The position numbers and the translations under genes were made by a program. Positions 42,610 to 50,669 of a stretch of DNA of 64,000 bases are shown in pieces. How positions within the stretch are numbered: the stretch's first letter is position 1; each line of letters opens with the position of its first letter. This DNA is from Chromatiaceae bacterium (GTDB lineage: Bacteria; Pseudomonadota; Gammaproteobacteria; Chromatiales; Chromatiaceae). Where the stretch lies: NCBI GenBank assembly GCA_026984455.1, contig JALSSC010000031.1, forward strand, positions 124,001-188,000, read 5' to 3'. The notes under the pieces are model-generated. The model made no database searches and was not told where the DNA came from. It worked only from the letters and a program-made list of their open reading frames with translations.

Positions 42610-42930
42610 CTACTTGACCGGATAACCCATGTCGTGGCCGGACATGGCCTTCTCCATGCTGCTGGTGTAGTTCCCGTCGTCGTGTTTACCCGATCCCTCG
42701 CCGCCATAGACATCGTGGCTGCCTTTGTGGAAGGCCTTGAGGCCGGGGACGTGGGCCTTGCCGGTGGGGTTGCGGGTCGTCGCCGGGGCGTCGCTGCCGC
42801 CCATGTCCACGTTGCCGTGCTCGACCCTTTCGAGGCTGGTGTCGCCGGTGGTCGTGGTGTGATCGCTGAAGGCGGGGCCGGCGGCCAGGGCGAATACGAG
42901 GGCGGCGGTCGCGGTGAGGGGCTTGTTCAT
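42610..42930 (-). CDS. Exported hypothetical protein of the copper cluster
   Basis: This 106-residue protein has a clear signal peptide (MNKPLTATAALVFALAAGPAFS). The mature part is polar and rich in Gly, His, Thr and Asp (HGNVDMGGSDAP, KAFHKGSHDVYGGEGSGKHD) and without Cys, probably disordered. It is the first gene of a run that continues with the SHOCT, HMA-like, copA and Met-rich genes. I do not recognise the family; periplasmic metal binding is possible. Confidence 0.7.
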   Translation of the reverse strand: MNKPLTATAALVFALAAGPAFSDHTTTTGDTSLERVEHGNVDMGGSDAPATTRNPTGKAHVPGLKAFHKGSHDVYGGEGSGKHDDGNYTSSMEKAMSGHDMGYPVK

Positions 42931-43271
42931 GATCTTTACTCTCCGATTGTCAGAATGCGTCGGTCAAAGGGGTCTCTACTCTTGTTGAGCGTTGGTTGTG
43001 CTCGGTATCCGTATCGCATCGACCGTGCCAACTCTTGAAACAAGTTCTAACGGCATGAAAAAAAAGGGGAATATGTCGTCGTCACGGGGCCTGTCCGGGG
43101 CCTCCGGGGGCGGCGGTGTGTACGCTTTCGTGGACGGGCGTAACGTTTCGTTATACCCGTCGCAGGTGGATAGGCCGCCACCGGGGGCATCGCCTCGTGG
43201 CGGATGACCGGCCCCCGCCGGCGCCTGCTTCTGATACAATGCCCTGTTCCTTCCCTCACCCACGGTTCCCT
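42931..43271. other. Divergent promoter region, copper cluster / helicase
   Basis: These 340 bases separate the divergent copper cluster and DEAD-box gene. A solo MITE-end-like word lies at 43152-43169. No CueR-type operator (ACCTTCC...GGAAGGT) was recognised. No gene is supported. Confidence 0.45.
43152..43169 (+). repeat. Solo terminal-repeat-like sequence of the MITE family
   Basis: TATACCCGTCGCAGGTGG is identical to bases 25282-25299 and shares its first half with the ends of elements A, B and C. No partner end or interior sequence is nearby. Confidence 0.35.
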
Positions 43272-44957
43272 ATGTCTTCCGATACCCCCGCCGAGAGGCC
43301 GTTCAGCGATCTCGGTCTGTCCCCCGCCTTGCTCTCCCGCCTCGACGAGATCGGCTACGAGGCCCCCTCACCGATCCAGGAACGCGCCATTCCCCTGCTC
43401 CTCGAAGGCCGCGATCTGCTCGGTCAGGCCCAGACCGGCACCGGCAAGACCGCGGCCTTCGCCTTGCCTCTGCTGGACCGCCTCGACCTGGCCGACACCC
43501 GTCCCCAGCTCCTGGTCTTGACCCCCACGCGGGAATTGGCGATCCAGGTGGCCGAGGCCCTGCAACACTACGCCGCGCACCTGGAGGGCTTTCACGTCCT
43601 GCCCGTCTACGGCGGCAGCAACTATGCAGACCAGTTGCGGCGGTTGCGCCGCGGAGTGCAGGTGGTGGTGGGCACTCCGGGCCGGCTCATGGATCACATG
43701 GAGCGGGGCACTCTGGACCTGGGTGCGTTGCGCGCCCTGGTCCTGGACGAGGCCGACGAGATGCTGCGCATGGGCTTCATCGACGACGTGGAATGGATCC
43801 TGAAACGCACCCCGGCGGAACGCCAGACCGCGCTGTTCTCGGCCACCCTGCCCGGGCCGGTGCGGGCCATCGCCGAGCGCCACATGCGCGAGCCCGTGCG
43901 CGTCGCCATCGAGGCGCGCACCCGCACCGCCGACACCATCCGCCAGCGCTGGCTGATGGTGGCGCCGAGCCAGAAGCTGGAGGCCTTGACGCGGCTGTTG
44001 GAGGTGGAGCCGGTGGAGGCGGCGATCCTGTTCGCGCGCACCAAGACCGCCACCGTGGATCTGGCCGAGCGCCTGGCCGCGCGCGGCTATGCGGTGGCGG
44101 CCCTCAACGGGGACATCCCCCAGGCCCAGCGCGAGCGTACCGTGAAACAGCTCAAGGCGGGGCGGATCGATCTCCTGGTGGCCACCGACGTGGCCGCGCG
44201 TGGCCTCGACGTGGACCGCATCAGTCACGTGATCAACTACGACGTGCCCCACGACACCGAATCCTACGTCCACCGCATCGGCCGCACCGGGCGGGCCGGG
44301 CGCGAGGGTCAGGCCATCCTGTTCATATCCCCGCGCGAGCGGCGCATGCTCTACGCCATCGAGCGCGCCACCGGCACGCGCATCGAGCCCATGCCGCTGC
44401 CCAGCACCGAGGCGGTCAACGACCGGCGCATGGCGCGCTTCATGCAGCGCATCGACGCCGCCCTGGCGGCCGACGACCTGGAGCCCTTCCGCGCCCTGGT
44501 GACCCGCTACGAAGAGGAGCGCGACCTGCCGCCGCTGGAGATCGCCGCCGCCCTGGCGCGCCTGGTGCAGGGCGACGAACCCCTGATGGTGGACGACCTG
44601 CCTGCGCCGGCGGCACGCCAGGGGCGGGGCGAGCGGCCCGCGCGCGGCCGGGAGGGCGGGGGCCGCCCGCGTCGGGGTCCGGACCCCTCGGTGAATATGG
44701 AGCGCTTCCGGATCGAGGTGGGGCATCGCCACGGGGTCCGCCCTGGCAATATCGTCGGGGCCATCGCCAACGAGGCGGGGCTGGAGAGCCGTTACATCGG
44801 GCGTATCCTCATTCGCGAGGATCACAGCATGGTGGAACTGCCCGAGGGCATGCCCAAGGAGGTCCTGCGTGACCTGAAGCGGGTCTGGGTGGCCGGGCGG
44901 CCGCTCAATATCTCACGCCTGGGCGGGGCGCACCGGGAGCGCGGCAGGCGCTCGTAG
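43272..44957 (+). CDS. deaD: DEAD-box RNA helicase, DeaD/CsdA type
   Basis: This is a 561-residue ATP-dependent RNA helicase involved in ribosome assembly and mRNA turnover. Motifs: SPIQERAIP (Q motif), AQTGTGKT (about 53), PTRELAIQ, GTPGRLMDH, VLDEADEM (about 158), SATLP, ATDVAARGLDVD and YVHRIGRTGRAG. After the core, a basic Arg/Gly linker (RQGRGERPARGREGGGRPRR) leads to a DbpA-type RNA-binding domain (about 475-550; RFRIEVGHRHGVRPGNIVGAI). The ATG at 43272 is preferred; in-frame ATGs at 43239 and 43116 lie in sequence unlike the family. Confidence 0.93.
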   Translation: MSSDTPAERPFSDLGLSPALLSRLDEIGYEAPSPIQERAIPLLLEGRDLLGQAQTGTGKTAAFALPLLDRLDLADTRPQLLVLTPTRELAIQVAEALQHYAAHLEGFHVLPVYGGSNYADQLRRLRRGVQVVVGTPGRLMDHMERGTLDLGALRALVLDEADEMLRMGFIDDVEWILKRTPAERQTALFSATLPGPVRAIAERHMREPVRVAIEARTRTADTIRQRWLMVAPSQKLEALTRLLEVEPVEAAILFARTKTATVDLAERLAARGYAVAALNGDIPQAQRERTVKQLKAGRIDLLVATDVAARGLDVDRISHVINYDVPHDTESYVHRIGRTGRAGREGQAILFISPRERRMLYAIERATGTRIEPMPLPSTEAVNDRRMARFMQRIDAALAADDLEPFRALVTRYEEERDLPPLEIAAALARLVQGDEPLMVDDLPAPAARQGRGERPARGREGGGRPRRGPDPSVNMERFRIEVGHRHGVRPGNIVGAIANEAGLESRYIGRILIREDHSMVELPEGMPKEVLRDLKRVWVAGRPLNISRLGGAHRERGRRS

Positions 44958-45079
44958 GGCACGGCTTCGCGCATCATCCGGGCCACGGCCGGATTTCCGC
45001 CGATGCGCCCGCCCACGGGGCGTGCGCGGGTGCCGATCCGACTCCCTGTGGGCGGCCCGTACCCCACCTCCGCCCGAGG

Positions 45080-46417
45080 TCAGGATGACGCCGGGCGGTC
45101 TCTTTTCCCGTCGTGCCCGAACCAGCGCATGGCCTCTCTGCGCAAGGCCTCGCGCAGCCCGGCGTCGTCGCGGCGGCCGTAACGCTCGTAGAGCCGTGGC
45201 GCCAGTTCCAGGAAGGGCTCCAGGATCTGCGCGTCGAAATGGCTGCCGGCCCCTTCGCGCAGGATGTCCAGGGCCTTCTCCAGGGGGAAGGCCTCTTTGT
45301 ACGGGCGTTCCGAGGTGAGGGCATCGAACACGTCGGCGATGGCAAAGATGCGGGCCACGAGGGGAATGGCCTCTCCCTTCAGGCCTGCGGGGTAACCCCC
45401 GCCCGAGACCTTCTCGTGATGGCCGCCCACCACGGCGGCGGCGTCCTCCAGCCAGGGCGAGCTGGAGACGATGTCCAGGCCGTGTTGCACATGGGTGCGC
45501 ATGAGGGCGAACTCATCGGCATCCAGGCGACCGGGTTTGAGGAGGATCCGGTCGGGGATGGCGATCTTACCCACGTCATGGAGGAAGGCGCCCTTGGCCA
45601 GGGCGCGCATCCGGTCCGCCGGTAGGCCCAGGGCCTCGCCCAGGGACAGGGCGTAGAGGGTGACCCGGTAGTTGTGGGCGTCGGTGTCGCTGTCGCGCTT
45701 GGCGATGGCCGCGCCCAGGGTGACGAGGGTGGCGAGGTTGGCGTCGAGGAGTTCCCCCGAGAAGGCCTCCAGGCGGCTCACCAGGTGCCTCACGAGGGGA
45801 TACAGGACCAGGACCGTGACGAGGATGGCCAGGGCCACCACCAGGGCCCCCTGGAAGGCCGCGGTGCGGCGCCGCCCGGCCGCCAGGGGGCTGAAGCGGT
45901 AGAGGGCGTCCACATAGGCCAGGACCCGATGGGAAGGATCCACGATGGGCAACACCAGGTGGGCGAATTCGCCGTCCCCGAGCCGGCGATCCCGGGTCCA
46001 GGCCCCGCCGGCCCCCGGGCGTGCCGGCAGGTCCGGCCCCAGTTCCCTGGCCAGGCGGTCGGCCTGTTTCAGCTCCGGGTCGGCATAGGCGCGCAGGGCC
46101 TTGCCATCGGGGGAGAAGAAACGCACCAGCACGAAGCGGCCCAGGGGGCCGGGCGCAGCCGTACGGGTGCGGCGCTCGAAGGCGGCGAAGAAGGCGCTGG
46201 GGGCGTCTTCGCCGCGTGCGCGCATACGCAGGCCGGCCTCGGCCACCAGGGTGGCCAGTTGGGTGCGGGCGTCGCCGAGCAGGGCCTGGGTCTGGGCGAG
46301 GGTCTCGAAGCGGTAGCTCAGCGCGCCGCCGCCCAGGAGCAGGATCAGGGTGGCGATGCCCAGGCGCAGGGGCAGTTGGCGGTGGATCCAGCGGCGTGGG
46401 TCGTCGAGGTGGGGCAT
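45080..46417 (-). CDS. HD-GYP domain membrane phosphodiesterase
   Basis: This 445-residue probable c-di-GMP phosphodiesterase has membrane helices at about 17-38 and 188-212 that enclose a periplasmic sensor region of about 150 residues. The cytoplasmic HD-GYP domain has HNYRVTLYALSL, the metal-site FLHDVGKIAIPDRILLKPG (HD at about 282), MRTHVQHG, GGHHEKVSGGGYPAGLKGEAIP (GGGYP at about 342, a GYP variant) and ARIFAIADVFDALTSERPYK. All expected metal ligands are visible, so it should be active. It is transcribed alone, convergent with deaD. Confidence 0.9.
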   Translation of the reverse strand: MPHLDDPRRWIHRQLPLRLGIATLILLLGGGALSYRFETLAQTQALLGDARTQLATLVAEAGLRMRARGEDAPSAFFAAFERRTRTAAPGPLGRFVLVRFFSPDGKALRAYADPELKQADRLARELGPDLPARPGAGGAWTRDRRLGDGEFAHLVLPIVDPSHRVLAYVDALYRFSPLAAGRRRTAAFQGALVVALAILVTVLVLYPLVRHLVSRLEAFSGELLDANLATLVTLGAAIAKRDSDTDAHNYRVTLYALSLGEALGLPADRMRALAKGAFLHDVGKIAIPDRILLKPGRLDADEFALMRTHVQHGLDIVSSSPWLEDAAAVVGGHHEKVSGGGYPAGLKGEAIPLVARIFAIADVFDALTSERPYKEAFPLEKALDILREGAGSHFDAQILEPFLELAPRLYERYGRRDDAGLREALRREAMRWFGHDGKRDRPASS

Positions 46418-46450
46418 GGTCCTTTACTCTGTACGCCCGGAGAACACTGT

Positions 46451-46523
46451 GTGGGAGCGGTTTCAGCCGCGATCCGGCGTGGCCACTCCGTGCGGGAGTG
46501 ACTGCGGCTGAAGCCGCTCCCAC
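46451..46523. repeat. REP-like palindrome
   Basis: GTGGGAGCGGTTTCAGCCGC (46451-46470) pairs with GCGGCTGAAGCCGCTCCCAC (46504-46523) with one mismatch in 20. The centre is GATCCGGCGTGGCCACTCC and similar. The GTGGGAGCGG core resembles repetitive extragenic palindromes of pseudomonads and relatives. It lies upstream of the HD-GYP gene, 34 bp from its start codon. Confidence 0.75.
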
Positions 46524-46612
46524 GTCACTACCTAACCCTAAGCGAAAAGTGCAGTGAACTATACCCCGGAAGCCGCACCCTGTAACGGGAGACAGGCGCG
46601 ATAGCAGGGCTC

Positions 46613-46759
46613 CGTCATCTAACCACCCCTCTGCCAGTGGCCTTCCCTGAAAAACGCCGTGAATACCTCCCTGTAGGCTTGACTGCGGCATCCCTGCCGC
46701 AGACATTTTCAGGGAAGGCCACTGGCGCGGTTTTCAATGACTTGAGTGGTTGGATGACG
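46613..46759. repeat. Nested inverted-repeat element (MITE-like, second type)
   Basis: The outer arms CGTCATCTAACCAC (46613-46626) and GTGGTTGGATGACG (46746-46759) match at 13 of 14 positions. The inner arms are perfect over 21 bp: 46633-46653 (starting GCCAGTGGCC) with 46706-46726. The centre holds a third hairpin, TGCGGCA-TCCC-TGCCGCA (46684-46701). An 11-bp direct repeat, GGCGCGATAGC, lies on each side (about 46595 and 46768). No coding content. Confidence 0.8.
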
Positions 46760-46922
46760 TGGTCCTGGGCGCGATAGCTCGTTGTTCGACGCGGAGTCCC
46801 GCGGGGGCCGGGCCTGAGGCCGCTTCCGGGCGCCATGGCCGCGAGCTGGCGACACGGCGTGCGGGTGCTAGCATTCGGGGTCCCATTGCCTACGAGGTGT
46901 CATCACCCAAGGAGTCCGCCCC
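46760..46922. other. Leader of the DUF302 gene
   Basis: This stretch runs from the nested inverted-repeat element to the DUF302 start. It carries the right copy of the 11-bp direct repeat and a probable promoter. Nothing else is supported. Confidence 0.35.
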
Positions 46923-47387
46923 ATGGCCAAGATCCTGTCCTTCCTCGCCCTCGCCTGCCTCGCCCTGACGGTCCGGGCGGCGGGGCCTTTCGCCGTGCGT
47001 TCCACCGACGCGGCCTTCGACGACGTGCTCTCGGCCCTGCGCCTGGCCATCGAGAACCGCGGCATGACCCTGACCCACGAGCTGCACCTCGGCGAGATGT
47101 GGGCGCGCACCGGGCCGGCGGTGGGGGCGGCGGGGCCCCTGTTCCTGAAGGCGCGGTCGGTGCAGTTCTGCTCCGCCCCTCTGTCGCGGCGCATGATCGC
47201 CGAGGATCCGCGCCGGATCGTCAACTGCCCCTTCACCCTGTCCGTCTATGTGCTCCCGGACGAGCCCGGCCGGACCTATATCGTCCATCGCCGGGTGGTG
47301 GCCGACCCGGGCGCGGACACCCCCGCCATGCGGGCGGTGGAGGCCATGTTGGAGGCGGTGGCGGCGGAGGCGGCGGAGGGCTTCTGA
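46923..47387 (+). CDS. DUF302 family exported protein
   Basis: This 154-residue protein has a signal peptide (MAKILSFLALACLALTVRA) and a DUF302 fold: AFDDVLSALRLAIENRGMTL, then FCSAPLSRRMIAEDPRRIVNCPFTLSVYVLP and YIVHRRV. DUF302 proteins are small alpha-beta domains often seen with sulfur or redox genes; function unknown. It is convergent with hemW, seven bases apart. Confidence 0.85.
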   Translation: MAKILSFLALACLALTVRAAGPFAVRSTDAAFDDVLSALRLAIENRGMTLTHELHLGEMWARTGPAVGAAGPLFLKARSVQFCSAPLSRRMIAEDPRRIVNCPFTLSVYVLPDEPGRTYIVHRRVVADPGADTPAMRAVEAMLEAVAAEAAEGF

Positions 47388-47394
47388 GCGCCGC

Positions 47395-48525
47395 TCAGGC
47401 GAAGAGGCCGATGAGGTCGTTCAGATAGCGCCATCCCCGGGGGCTGGGGCGCAGGCGCCGGTGGGTGGCCTCCAGGAGCCCTTGCCGGACTGCCTCTCGG
47501 ATCCCCGGGGCCAGGTCGGCCAACGGCCGGCCGGTGTGGCGCGTATAGAGCCCCGCCGGGAATCCTTCCCGCAGACGCAGGACGTTGAGCATGAACTCCA
47601 GGCGCAGGTCGTCCGCGTCCAGGACCCTCCGGCTGGAGACGAAGCCTTCCCCGGCCTCCAGGTAGGCCCGCGGGTGCCGCCGCTTGGCCAGGCGCAGGAT
47701 GCGTCCGTCCGCCAGGCTGAGCTTGGCGTGGGCCCCCGGACCGATCCCCAGGTAGTCGCCGAACCGCCAGTAATTGAGGTTGTGGCGGGCGCGTTCTCCC
47801 GGCCGGGCGAAGGCCGAGACCTCATACTGGCGGTAGCCGCACTGCGCCAACAGGGCGAGGCCCTGGTCCTGGATCGCCGCCAGGGTGTCTTCGTCCGGCA
47901 GGGCCGGGGGGTGGGCATGGAAGCGGGTGTTGGGCTCCAGGGTGAGCTGATACCAGGAGAGATGCCCCGGCCCCAGGGCGCAGGCGGTCTCCAGATCGGA
48001 GAGGGCGGCCGCGGGGGTCTGCCCGGGGAGGCCGTGCATGAGATCCAGGTTGATGCGCCGGAACCCGGCCGCCTGCGCCTGTTCCACGGCCCGCCGCGCC
48101 TGGGCGCCGTCGTGGATGCGTCCCAGCGCCCGCAAGGCCCGGTCGTCGAAGCTCTGCACCCCGATGGACAGGCGGTTCACCCCGGCCTCGCGGTAGCCCC
48201 GGAAACGCCCGGCCTCGGCGGTGCCGGGATTGGCCTCCAGGGTGATCTCGCAGTCCGGGGAGAGGGGCAGGTGGCGGGCGACGGCCTCCAGCAGCCGGCC
48301 CACGGCCCTCGCCGAGAGCAGGCTCGGGGTGCCGCCGCCGATGAACACGGAGGCCAGGGGGCGTCCGGCCACGCGCCCCGTGTCGGTCGTCAGATCCCGC
48401 TCCAGGGCCTCCAGGAAGGCGGCCTCCGGCAGGGCGCCGGGGGCCTCATGGGAGTTGAAGTCGCAGTACGGGCACTTGCGCACGCACCAGGGGACATGCA
48501 CATAGAGCCCCAGGGGCGGCCTCAA
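47395..48525 (-). CDS. hemW: Radical SAM haem chaperone HemW
   Basis: This 376-residue radical SAM protein is related to coproporphyrinogen III oxidase HemN but transfers haem to target proteins. The cluster motif CVRKCPYCDFNSH (CxxxCxxC, about residues 14-26) is followed by FIGGGTPSLL, EANPG, RLSIGVQSFDD, NLDLMHGLPGQT and SAFARPGERARHNLNYW. HemN's own N-terminal extension is missing, as expected for HemW. The start overlaps the stop of the upstream TRAP binding-protein gene by four bases (ATGA). Confidence 0.9.
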   Translation of the reverse strand: MRPPLGLYVHVPWCVRKCPYCDFNSHEAPGALPEAAFLEALERDLTTDTGRVAGRPLASVFIGGGTPSLLSARAVGRLLEAVARHLPLSPDCEITLEANPGTAEAGRFRGYREAGVNRLSIGVQSFDDRALRALGRIHDGAQARRAVEQAQAAGFRRINLDLMHGLPGQTPAAALSDLETACALGPGHLSWYQLTLEPNTRFHAHPPALPDEDTLAAIQDQGLALLAQCGYRQYEVSAFARPGERARHNLNYWRFGDYLGIGPGAHAKLSLADGRILRLAKRRHPRAYLEAGEGFVSSRRVLDADDLRLEFMLNVLRLREGFPAGLYTRHTGRPLADLAPGIREAVRQGLLEATHRRLRPSPRGWRYLNDLIGLFA

Positions 48526-49634
48526 CCCTCCCGGCCGGCGTCCCCGGTCCGCTGCGCCCGGTGGCCGTCACGGGCCTTGAGATAGGCGAATTCGGAGATA
48601 TCGGTCCAGGTCCGCGCCTGCTCGAGGAACTTCTGATAGGAGGCGTAGGTCTTGCCGGAGAAGTCGTCCTTGCGAGCGATCTCGGCCACCACCTCGGCGG
48701 AGAGCTGGCGCAGGCGCGCGAGCACGTCGTCGGGGTAGCGGCGCATGTCCACCTTGTGTTTGCGGAGCAGGGTCTGGAGGGCGCCGGGATTGCGGGCGTT
48801 GTATTCGGCCAGCATGTCCTGGTTGACCACCTGGCAGGCGGCGCTGACGATGGCCCGGAGGTCCTTGGGCAGGGCCTCGAAGGCCTGCCTGTTGACGATG
48901 GCCTCCATGGTGGTGCCGGGCTCGTGGAAACCGGGGTAGTAGTAGAACTTGGCCGCCTTGTACAGGCCGAAGGCCAGGTCGTTGTACGGGCCGACCCATT
49001 CGGTGGCGTCGATGGCCCCAGATTCCAGGGCGGTGAAGAGTTCGCCTCCGGGCAGGTTCACCGGTGTGCCGCCGGCCCGGCGCAGGACCTCGCCGCCGAG
49101 GCCGGGGATGCGCATCTTGAGGCCGTTCAGGTCCTCCACGCTGTTGATCTCCTTGTTGAACCAGCCGCCCATCTGCACGCCGCTGTTGCCCGCGGGAAAG
49201 GGGATCAGGCCGAAGTGGGCGTAGAGTTCGCGCCAGAGTTCCAGCCCGCCGCCGTAGTAGAGCCAGGCGTTCATCTCCTGGGCGGTCATGCCGAAGGGCA
49301 CGGTGGAGAAGAACTGGGCGGCCTCGCTCTTGCCTTTCCAGTAGTAGGCGGAGCCATGGCCCATCTCGGCGGTACCGCGGGAGACGGCGTCGAACACCTC
49401 GAAGGCGGGCACGATCTCCTTGGCCCCGTAGACCTTCACCCTGAGGCGGCCGCCGCTCATCTCGGTGATGAGCCGGGCCAGGTGGTTGGCCCCGGTGCCC
49501 AGGCCGGGGAAATTCTTCGGCCAGGTGGTGACCATCTTCCAGCGGATGTGGGAGCGGGCGTGGACCGCGGGGGCGGCAGCGGCGCCCCCCAGGGCGAGGG
49601 CGCCGGCCTTCTTGATGAAATCTCGGCGATACAT
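48522..49634 (-). CDS. TRAP-type periplasmic solute-binding protein (DctP family), orphan
   Basis: This 370-residue binding protein has a Tat-like signal (MYRRDFIKKAGALALGGAAAAP). Family stretches: WKMVTTWPKNFPGLGTGANHLA, AYYWKGKSEAAQFFSTVPFGMT, WFNKEINSVEDLNGLKMRIPG and GAIDATEWVGPYNDLAFGLY. This subgroup includes TakP-like proteins that bind 2-oxo acids. No TRAP membrane subunits are nearby; they must be encoded elsewhere or be absent. Its stop overlaps the hemW start. Confidence 0.9.
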   Translation of the reverse strand: MYRRDFIKKAGALALGGAAAAPAVHARSHIRWKMVTTWPKNFPGLGTGANHLARLITEMSGGRLRVKVYGAKEIVPAFEVFDAVSRGTAEMGHGSAYYWKGKSEAAQFFSTVPFGMTAQEMNAWLYYGGGLELWRELYAHFGLIPFPAGNSGVQMGGWFNKEINSVEDLNGLKMRIPGLGGEVLRRAGGTPVNLPGGELFTALESGAIDATEWVGPYNDLAFGLYKAAKFYYYPGFHEPGTTMEAIVNRQAFEALPKDLRAIVSAACQVVNQDMLAEYNARNPGALQTLLRKHKVDMRRYPDDVLARLRQLSAEVVAEIARKDDFSGKTYASYQKFLEQARTWTDISEFAYLKARDGHRAQRTGDAGREG

Positions 49635-49749
49635 GGGGTCTTCCTTCTGAGACGGGGCGGAAGCCTCTATGGTAGCGCCGCGGCGGGGCGAGGACAGTTA
49701 GGGGATTCCCGGAAACGGCGAACCTGCGCCGTCCCTTTCTCCATGGCCA

Positions 49750-50667
49750 TCAAATGAACTTGAACAACGACAGATCCTGAATCTTGGCGAAGGACTGCTG
49801 CGAGGCCTGAAGGGCCGTGAGCTGTTGCTGAAAGCGGCTCACCGCCTCGGCGTAGTCCAGGTCGCGCACTTCGGAGCGGGTGGTCTTCATGGTCACCAGG
49901 AAGTCCTCGTTGGCCTTCTTCTGGGTGTCGCTGGCGTTGATCCGAGCGCCCACCTGGGCGCGGATGTCGAGGATCCGCCCCAGGCCGGCGTCGAGGTCGG
50001 ACAAATAGGCCTGGATGGGTTGGCTGGAGGGCGGCGCGGGGGTGCCGGCGTCGAGGTCCTCGGCCAGGTCGTCCAGCATCTTGATGAGGTTGCGGGTGCC
50101 GCCGGCGGGATCGCTGAAGCCGCCGAACACGGCCTGGCCGTTGTCGCTGTCGGCGAGGGTGCGTTCGTGAGAGATGCGCAGTCGCCGTTGCCCGCTGTCC
50201 CCGGCATAGGTGTAGGGGCTGGGGGCGGTGAAGGGGCGGCTGTCGCCCTTGTAGCCGGAGAACAGGAACTCGCCGTTGGCGTCACGGGTGTTGGCCAGGC
50301 CCAGGACCTCGTCGCGCAATTGGCGTATCTCGTGGGCGATGGCGGTGCGGTCCTCCGGGGCCAGGGTGTCGGAGGCGGCCTGGACGGTGAGTTCACGCGC
50401 CCGCTGGAGGAGATTGCCCACCTCGCGCAGGCTGGTGTCCTCCAGGTCCAGGCGCTCGCGGGCGCGGTCGATGTTGCGTTGATGTTGTTCCACGGTGGCG
50501 ATGCGGCGGTCCAGGTCGAGACCGCGGGCGGTGGCGGTGGGGTCGTCCTCGGGGGTGACCACCCGCCGGCCGGTGGCCAGTTGCAGCTCGCTGTGGGACA
50601 GCTCGCGCTGCCGGGTCTGCATGGCGCTGACCCCACGCTGGAAGATCATGGCGGTGGCGATGCGCAT
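49750..50667 (-). CDS. flgL: Flagellar hook-filament junction protein FlgL
   Basis: FlgL (HAP3) links the hook to the filament. It has 305 residues. The N-terminal flagellin-like helix is MRIATAMIFQRGVSAMQTRQ; then GRRVVTPEDDPTATARGLDL, ANGEFLFSGYKGDSRPF and a C-terminal helix (LDYAEAVSRFQQQLTALQASQQSFAKIQ). It lies two bases after flgK and closes the flgGHIJKL run. Confidence 0.93.
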   Translation of the reverse strand: MRIATAMIFQRGVSAMQTRQRELSHSELQLATGRRVVTPEDDPTATARGLDLDRRIATVEQHQRNIDRARERLDLEDTSLREVGNLLQRARELTVQAASDTLAPEDRTAIAHEIRQLRDEVLGLANTRDANGEFLFSGYKGDSRPFTAPSPYTYAGDSGQRRLRISHERTLADSDNGQAVFGGFSDPAGGTRNLIKMLDDLAEDLDAGTPAPPSSQPIQAYLSDLDAGLGRILDIRAQVGARINASDTQKKANEDFLVTMKTTRSEVRDLDYAEAVSRFQQQLTALQASQQSFAKIQDLSLFKFI

Positions 50668-50669
50668 GG

